Positions 5,505-10,243 of a stretch of 10,243 bases of DNA are shown in pieces. Source of the stretch: Dehalococcoidia bacterium (GTDB lineage Bacteria > Chloroflexota > Dehalococcoidia > Dehalococcoidales > E44-bin46); assembly GCA_004376105.1 (NCBI GenBank), contig SOKA01000025.1:1-10243 (forward strand), in the 5' to 3' direction. Below the pieces are notes generated by a model, which saw only the letters and a list, made by a program, of their open reading frames with translations, did not search any database and was not told the origin of the DNA. Position 1 is the stretch's first letter; each line of letters begins with the position of its first letter. A program made the position numbers and the translations under genes.

Positions 5505-5653
5505 AAAGAGGCATAAATCGCAAAACAAAACAAGATAGGGTTGACTATCCAAGATAACACCTTCTTTGTTTCTGAGTAAGCCTAACTGACCATGAATAAT
5601 GAGAGGTGAAGCGAACCACATATAAAACATAATATAAAAGGAGAAGCTAAATA

Positions 5654-7387
5654 ATGCCGGTAAAGATAAGATGGCCAGTACCTGCGGACCTAGATATTGC
5701 TCAGGAAGCTGAGCTAAGACCGATTAGTGAGGTGGCTAAGGATGCTGGGATTTTGGATGAGGAACTTGAGCCCTATGGAAAGTACATAGCTAAAATAGAC
5801 TATGTCAAGGTTTTGGAGAGGTTAAAGGACAAGCCTAATGGCAAGATGATTTGTGTAACTGCAATCACCCCCACTCCCCTGGGTGAGGGGAAGACGGTAA
5901 CTGCTTTTGGTTTGGGGCAGGCGTTGAATCGCCAGGGTAGGAAGGTTATAAATACCTTCCGCGAGCCGTCTAAAGGACCTACCTTTGGCATAAAAGGTGG
6001 TGCCACCGGCGGTGGTTATTGTCAGTCCTTGCCTATGGAACAGATTAACCTCCACTTCACCGGCGATATCCATGCTGCGGATACCGCCCAAAATCTGTGT
6101 GCCGCATCTATAGACGCCAGTATCTTGCATGGCAATAAGTTGAATATCGACCCCTTGAATATTACCTGGCGGTATTGTGTTGATGTCAATGCTCGCTCGT
6201 TAAGGACTATCGCTGTCGGGATAGGGGGGAGAGCTGATGGCTATCCTAGGGTGACTGGCTATGATATCACGGTAGCCACTGAAACCGCAGCCATCCATGC
6301 CTTGACCACGGGTCTCCGGGATTTAAGGGAGAGGTTTAGGAGGACAGTTATTGGCTATACTTATGACAATAAGGCAGTGACTTGTGAAGACCTCAAGGTT
6401 GCTGGAGCCATGACTGTGCTTCTCAAGGATGCCATAAAGCCCAACCTCGTTCAGTCCACCGAGGGTCATCCTATGATGTGCCATGGCTTTCCCTTTGCCA
6501 ATGTGGCTCATGGCAATAATTCGGTAATAGAGGACTTAGTTGCCCAGAAGCTGGCTGATTATGTGATCACTGAGAATGGATTTGGTGTAGACTGTGGCTT
6601 TTCTAAGTTTGTTGATGTTAAATGCCGGCAGAGCGGGCTAAAGGCTGACTGTGCTGTCATTGTGGCTACAGTTAGGGCACTCAAACAGCATGGTGGCGCC
6701 TTCCATCTCCGCCCGGGGATGGCCTATTCCAGGGTTAAAGAGGCAGCCGAGACTGAGAATCTACCAGCAATAGAGAAGGGTTGTGAGAATTTAGCCCGCA
6801 ATATCGAGATTGTGAAGATGTATGGTGTGCCTGTGGTAGTGGCGGTTAATAAGTTTACCGCCGACACTGATAAGGAGCTAGAACTGGTGAGAAGGAAAGC
6901 CCTGGAGGCTGGTGCTGATGGCGTTGCTATCTTTGAAGGTTGGGCTAAGGGGGGAGAAGGTGCCCTGGAACTGGCTGACGAGGTGGTTAAGGCTGTGGAA
7001 ATGCCCCATGAGATGAAGCTCCTCTTCCCTGATGATGCCCCTATTAAGGACAAGATTGGAACTATAGCTACCAAGGTCTTTGGCGCCGATGGGGTGGATT
7101 ATTCGGCTGAGGCTGAGAGAAGGGTAAAGCTTTATACTGACCTAGGATTTAGCTGGATGACAGTTAATATGGCGAAGACACATCTATCGCTTTCTCACGA
7201 CCCCAATTGGGTAGGGGTGCCAAAGAACTACAAGCTCCCCGTCCGTGATATCCGGGCTTCGGTAGGGGCTGGGTTCTTCTATCCCCTCTGTGGCATGTTC
7301 CCAACCATGCCTGGTCTCCCCTCAAGACCAGCCTTTGTCGATGTGGATGTTGACCTGGAGACAGGATTGACCAAAGGGTTGTTCTAA
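5654..7387 (+). CDS. fhs: Formate-tetrahydrofolate ligase
   Basis: It catalyses ATP-dependent ligation of formate to tetrahydrofolate, giving 10-formyl-THF, the entry of the methyl branch of the Wood-Ljungdahl pathway; cytoplasmic. Family motifs run along the whole protein: the ATP-binding loop TPTPLGEGKT (72-81), FGIKGGATGGG (111-121), NLHFTGDIHA, DAIKPNLVQSTEGHP, VIVATVRALKQHGG, and the C-terminal TMPGLP. At 577 residues it is about 20 longer than common bacterial enzymes, partly from an N-terminal extension. Some positions are unusual: Lys in REPSKGP, and CGMFPTMPGLPSRP (from Cys546) where I recall most enzymes having CGDIMTMPGLP. AGGAG at 5639-5643 precedes the ATG by 10 nt. The 149 nt before it holds no convincing terminator; TTGACT at 5541-5546 is a -35-like box without a good -10. 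RACo follows closely, so the genes are probably co-transcribed. Confidence 0.96.
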   Translation: MPVKIRWPVPADLDIAQEAELRPISEVAKDAGILDEELEPYGKYIAKIDYVKVLERLKDKPNGKMICVTAITPTPLGEGKTVTAFGLGQALNRQGRKVINTFREPSKGPTFGIKGGATGGGYCQSLPMEQINLHFTGDIHAADTAQNLCAASIDASILHGNKLNIDPLNITWRYCVDVNARSLRTIAVGIGGRADGYPRVTGYDITVATETAAIHALTTGLRDLRERFRRTVIGYTYDNKAVTCEDLKVAGAMTVLLKDAIKPNLVQSTEGHPMMCHGFPFANVAHGNNSVIEDLVAQKLADYVITENGFGVDCGFSKFVDVKCRQSGLKADCAVIVATVRALKQHGGAFHLRPGMAYSRVKEAAETENLPAIEKGCENLARNIEIVKMYGVPVVVAVNKFTADTDKELELVRRKALEAGADGVAIFEGWAKGGEGALELADEVVKAVEMPHEMKLLFPDDAPIKDKIGTIATKVFGADGVDYSAEAERRVKLYTDLGFSWMTVNMAKTHLSLSHDPNWVGVPKNYKLPVRDIRASVGAGFFYPLCGMFPTMPGLPSRPAFVDVDVDLETGLTKGLF

Positions 7388-7422
7388 AAGTTAAAGTTTG
7401 GCTTGGGGTGAAAAGGACAGTG

Positions 7423-9399
7423 ATGGAGGATTTAACAAAGGAAAAGAGGAGGGTTCACTTTGAACCCGATAATGTTGATATTATCGTGGAGCAAGGTCAG
7501 AATCTTTTAGAGGCAGCTATTGCCGCTGGGGTGCATATCAATGCTTCCTGCGGAGGTGCCGGTGTTTGTGGCACCTGCAAGGTCTTGATTAAAAAGGGGG
7601 AGGTAGAAAGCACTAGGACTGAGAAGATTTCTGAAGAAGAGTACGAGCAGAGTCTTAGGCAAGCCTGCCAAAGCCGCATAATTACTGACCTGGTCGTTGA
7701 TATTCCGGTAGAATCAAGACTGGAGACGGCTGTTCTTGATCGGGAAAGGGTAGGCGGTATTCAACCATCACAGGCTTTGGCTACTGGCTGGAGATTTACC
7801 CCCCCTCTTAGCAAGCTCTATGTTGAGCTCCCGCCACCTACCCTGAAAGATAACATAAGCGACCTGTCCCGGTTACTAAGAGGCCTAAAGAAGCGTTATA
7901 ACCTCAGAAACATATCGGTAGACTTTAATGTATTAGGAAAACTGCCCCAAATCCTGCGGGATAGCGATTGGAAGGTCACCGCTACCACTCTGGTTACCAC
8001 AACCAAAACCAAACCGGATAAACGCGGGACAAGACTAATAAATATAGAACCTGGAGATACTAGGAGCAAGCATTACTCACTAGCCTTTGATATCGGAACC
8101 ACCGGTGTCCGTGGACAACTACTGGATCTAAATCGGGGGAAGGTCCGAGCTGAGGGGCTTGATTACAATGGGCAGATCAGATATGGCGAAGATGTTATTT
8201 CTCGCATAGCCTACTGTCAGAAACCAGGTGGGCTAAAAAAGTTGCAGCAGGCAATTCTTACTACCATTAATGGGATTATTAGTAAGCTATTGGCTGAGTC
8301 TAAGGTCAAGGTGGAGGATATTGCTCATATAGTCGTCGCCGGCAATACGACGATGGTTCAGCTCTTCCTCGGTCTCGAACCTAAATATATAAGGCTAGCC
8401 CCTTATACCCCGACAGTTAACACTGTTCCTTTAGTAAAGGCAACTTCCTTGGGGCTTGAAGTAGCCGAGCATGTTTATGTCTATACGCTTCCCTCAGTGG
8501 CAAGCTATGTTGGAGCCGATATTGTTTCCGGAATTGTGGGGTCGGGGGTATACCAGAGGAAAAAATTGACGCTCTATATGGATATAGGAACAAATGGTGA
8601 AATAGTGATTGGGAACTCAGACTGGATGGTAACCGCCTCTTGTTCAGCTGGACCTGCCTTTGAAGGTGGCGGGGTAAAGCACGGTATGATAGCCACCAAC
8701 GGCGCTATTGAAGATTTTGGCATCAATCCATCAAACTTTGAACCGGTAATCAACACCATTGGCGGAACAAAACCAAAGGGAATCTGCGGCTCAGGCTTGA
8801 TTAACATCATTGCCGGGCTACTTGAAGCCGAGGCCATTGGTCAGAATGGTAAATTTAACACTAACCTCCCGACAAAAAGAATTAGACAGGGTAGTGATGG
8901 CTACGAGTATGTTCTAGCCTGGGCACCAGAGACCCAAATTGGTAAAGATATTGTTATCACTGAGGTAGATATTGATAACCTTATTCGAGCCAAGGCAGCC
9001 ATGTATGCCGGGTGCCAGACATTAACTAATAGCGTGGGAATTAGCTGCTCTGACCTAGAGCAGGTGATTATTGCTGGTGCCTTCGGTAGTAATATTGATA
9101 TTGAAAAGAGCATTATTATTGGGCTTCTTCCCGATATACCTCGGGATAGATTTATCTTCATTGGCAACGGCTCCCTATTGGGGGCAAGGTTAACCTCTTT
9201 CTCTACTGACATACTTGACGAGGGGGAAAGGGTGGCCAAAATGATGACCAACTTTGAGTTGAGCGTAAGGGTTGATTTTATGAATAATTATGTAGCAGCT
9301 CTATTCTTGCCGCACACTAATGCTGATGACTTTCCTAGCGTGAGTAAGAGACTGGCTAAACTGCCAGATAGTAAATCAAGACGGGGGCTAACTGTTTGA
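7423..9399 (+). CDS. acsV: Corrinoid reductive activator (RACo / AcsV, DUF4445 family)
   Basis: It is expected to re-reduce inactive Co(II) of the corrinoid iron-sulfur protein to Co(I), using an electron from its own iron-sulfur cluster and ATP hydrolysis. The N-terminal domain is a plant-type [2Fe-2S] ferredoxin with Cys43, 49, 52 and 82 (C-x5-C-x2-C-x29-C). A linker and middle domain follow, then an ASKHA-fold ATPase: phosphate-1 motif DIGTTG (from D223), NTTMVQLFLG (about 308), second motif DIGTNG (from D387), SCSAGPAFEGGG, and the adenosine-side AGAFGS (from A551). All key elements are present; length (658) is usual. I prefer ATG 7423 because AAAGGA (7412-7417) lies 5 nt before it. An in-frame GTG at 7408 would add five residues with a weaker site. 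Its stop overlaps the next gene by 4 nt. The corrinoid protein itself is not in the window. Confidence 0.93.
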   Translation: MEDLTKEKRRVHFEPDNVDIIVEQGQNLLEAAIAAGVHINASCGGAGVCGTCKVLIKKGEVESTRTEKISEEEYEQSLRQACQSRIITDLVVDIPVESRLETAVLDRERVGGIQPSQALATGWRFTPPLSKLYVELPPPTLKDNISDLSRLLRGLKKRYNLRNISVDFNVLGKLPQILRDSDWKVTATTLVTTTKTKPDKRGTRLINIEPGDTRSKHYSLAFDIGTTGVRGQLLDLNRGKVRAEGLDYNGQIRYGEDVISRIAYCQKPGGLKKLQQAILTTINGIISKLLAESKVKVEDIAHIVVAGNTTMVQLFLGLEPKYIRLAPYTPTVNTVPLVKATSLGLEVAEHVYVYTLPSVASYVGADIVSGIVGSGVYQRKKLTLYMDIGTNGEIVIGNSDWMVTASCSAGPAFEGGGVKHGMIATNGAIEDFGINPSNFEPVINTIGGTKPKGICGSGLINIIAGLLEAEAIGQNGKFNTNLPTKRIRQGSDGYEYVLAWAPETQIGKDIVITEVDIDNLIRAKAAMYAGCQTLTNSVGISCSDLEQVIIAGAFGSNIDIEKSIIIGLLPDIPRDRFIFIGNGSLLGARLTSFSTDILDEGERVAKMMTNFELSVRVDFMNNYVAALFLPHTNADDFPSVSKRLAKLPDSKSRRGLTV

Positions 9400-10157
9400 C
9401 TCTCTCTATAGCAGTAGCTGGAAAGGGCGGTAGCGGGAAGACATCGGTGGCAAGTCTTATCATTCGCTACCTGAAAAAGAACGGTTCAGGACCAATTCTG
9501 GCGATTGATGCTGACCCTAATGCCAATCTGGGGGAGAGTTTGGGGCTTGAGGTAAAACAGACGGTTGGCTTGATGCTTGATGAGTTTCACAAGGATAAAA
9601 TAAAAATCCCTCCCGGAATGACCAAGGATATTTATTTAGAGTATAAACTAAACCAGATTATAGTTGAAAGTAAGGAGCTTGACCTGGTGACAATGGGTAG
9701 GGGAGAAGGTCCCGAATGCTACTGCTACCCTAATCTTATCTTGAAGAGATTTGCTGATACTTTAGCTAAAAGCTATGCCTATATGGTTATGGATAATGAG
9801 GCCGGGATGGAGCATCTATCACGAAGAACCACTCAGAATATTGATGAGCTACTTATAATCTCTGACCACTCGGTGAAGGGGGTTCGAACTGTTGCCAGGA
9901 TAAGGGACTTAGTCGCTCAACTTAAACTGGTGGTGAAGAGGCAATCGGTAATAATCAACTTTGCCCCCACCAAACTAGCCCCTCCCGTCACTGACGAGTT
10001 AGTCAGACTGGGAATTGAACCCGCAGCTACCATCCCTTTAGATGAGGAAGTATATGAATATGACCTCAAGCTAAAGCCACTTCTTGACCTGCCCGATAGC
10101 TCCAAGGCAGTGAGGGCAGTTAACGATTTAATGGCTAAGCTTCTTAATAGAACTTAG
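9396..10157 (+). CDS. acsF: AcsF-type ATPase (acetyl-CoA synthase / CODH maturation)
   Basis: This 253-residue SIMIBI ATPase is paralogous to the CooC at 4716. It has Walker A GKGGSGKT (9-16), switch I DADPNANL (38-45) and switch II DNEAGMEHLSRRT (133-145). The metal-binding CxC is GPECYCYPN with Cys108 and Cys110. The GRGEGPECYCY form and the IPPGMTKD segment are what I recall of AcsF/CooC2 proteins, thought to insert nickel into the A-cluster of acetyl-CoA synthase; an assignment simply as a second CooC is possible. The TTG start (9396-9398) overlaps the preceding stop TGA by 4 nt as TTGA, implying translational coupling with RACo, and a GGGGG tract lies just upstream. folD follows after 30 nt. 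Confidence 0.87.
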   Translation: MTLSIAVAGKGGSGKTSVASLIIRYLKKNGSGPILAIDADPNANLGESLGLEVKQTVGLMLDEFHKDKIKIPPGMTKDIYLEYKLNQIIVESKELDLVTMGRGEGPECYCYPNLILKRFADTLAKSYAYMVMDNEAGMEHLSRRTTQNIDELLIISDHSVKGVRTVARIRDLVAQLKLVVKRQSVIINFAPTKLAPPVTDELVRLGIEPAATIPLDEEVYEYDLKLKPLLDLPDSSKAVRAVNDLMAKLLNRT

Positions 10158-10187
10158 CTGGCTAAAACTTTATATAAGGGGTAAAAA

Positions 10188-10243
10188 ATGCCAGCACAGA
10201 TTATTAGCGGCACCGAGATTGCGAGACAGATTCGTGAGGAGCT
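10188..10243 (+). CDS. folD: FolD, methylenetetrahydrofolate dehydrogenase/cyclohydrolase (5' end only)
   Basis: Only 18 complete codons are visible before the window ends. They read MPAQIISGTEIARQIREE, matching the conserved N-terminus of FolD, where a short strand leads into the G-x-x-IA-x-x-I-R-x-E helix. FolD converts 10-formyl-THF to methenyl- and methylene-THF, the steps after Fhs, which fits the operon. AAGGGG (10176-10181) precedes the ATG by 6 nt. Truncated by the window edge, so the catalytic residues cannot be checked. Confidence 0.8.
   Translation, partial: MPAQIISGTEIARQIREE

Noticed and set aside
5541..5569. Promoter between cooC and fhs
   Set aside because: TTGACT is a good -35 box, but at 17 nt spacing the -10 would be CTTTGT; the AT-rich TATAAA/TAATAT boxes at 5621-5635 have no matching -35.

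Overview
The window looks like chromosomal DNA of an anaerobic, acetogen-type bacterium. The right half is a Wood-Ljungdahl (reductive acetyl-CoA) gene cluster: a CooC-type nickel-insertion ATPase, formate-tetrahydrofolate ligase, a RACo/AcsV-type corrinoid reductive activator, an AcsF-type ATPase and the beginning of FolD. The moderate G+C, the use of TTG starts and the divergent style of the formate-tetrahydrofolate ligase would fit an uncultured Chloroflexota (Dehalococcoidia-like) lineage from an anoxic habitat. That taxonomic guess is inference; nothing here is a phylogenetic marker I can test.

Layout. Positions 1-430 are a non-coding or decayed stretch. It holds two identical 55-bp repeats with internal dyad symmetry, a probable fragment of a phospholipase D-like/helicase protein, and a strong GC-rich hairpin followed by a T-run on the minus strand whose loop resembles a tRNA T-arm. 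Positions 430-728 hold an 11-bp perfect inverted repeat and a doubtful small membrane ORF, then a GNAT acetyltransferase gene (729-1163, plus strand). Positions 1303-4131 are a three-gene ABC importer operon read leftwards: lipoprotein substrate-binding protein, permease (TTG start with a good ribosome binding site), ATPase. It has a recognisable sigma-70-like promoter and a leader of about 130 nt containing a 7-codon mini-ORF and a ribosome-binding-site-plus-ATG-TGA start-stop element.

Positions 4132-4715 form the intergenic region between the leftward transporter and the rightward Wood-Ljungdahl cluster. It contains the transporter promoter, a doubtful 72-residue ORF, a promoter whose -10 box lies inside a 9-10-9 palindrome, a second hairpin, and an extended -10 element so close to the cooC start that it would give an almost leaderless mRNA.

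Positions 4716-10243 are the rightward cluster cooC - fhs - acsV/RACo - acsF - folD (cut by the window end). Fhs and FolD are methyl-branch enzymes making formyl-THF and then methenyl/methylene-THF. CooC and AcsF are maturation ATPases expected to load nickel into CO dehydrogenase and acetyl-CoA synthase. RACo re-reduces the cobalt of the corrinoid iron-sulfur protein using ATP. The catalytic CODH/ACS and corrinoid protein genes are not in the window and probably lie nearby. I see no clearly new defence or mobile system. The most notable items are the regulatory architecture before cooC, the leader of the transporter operon, and the structured repeats at the left edge.
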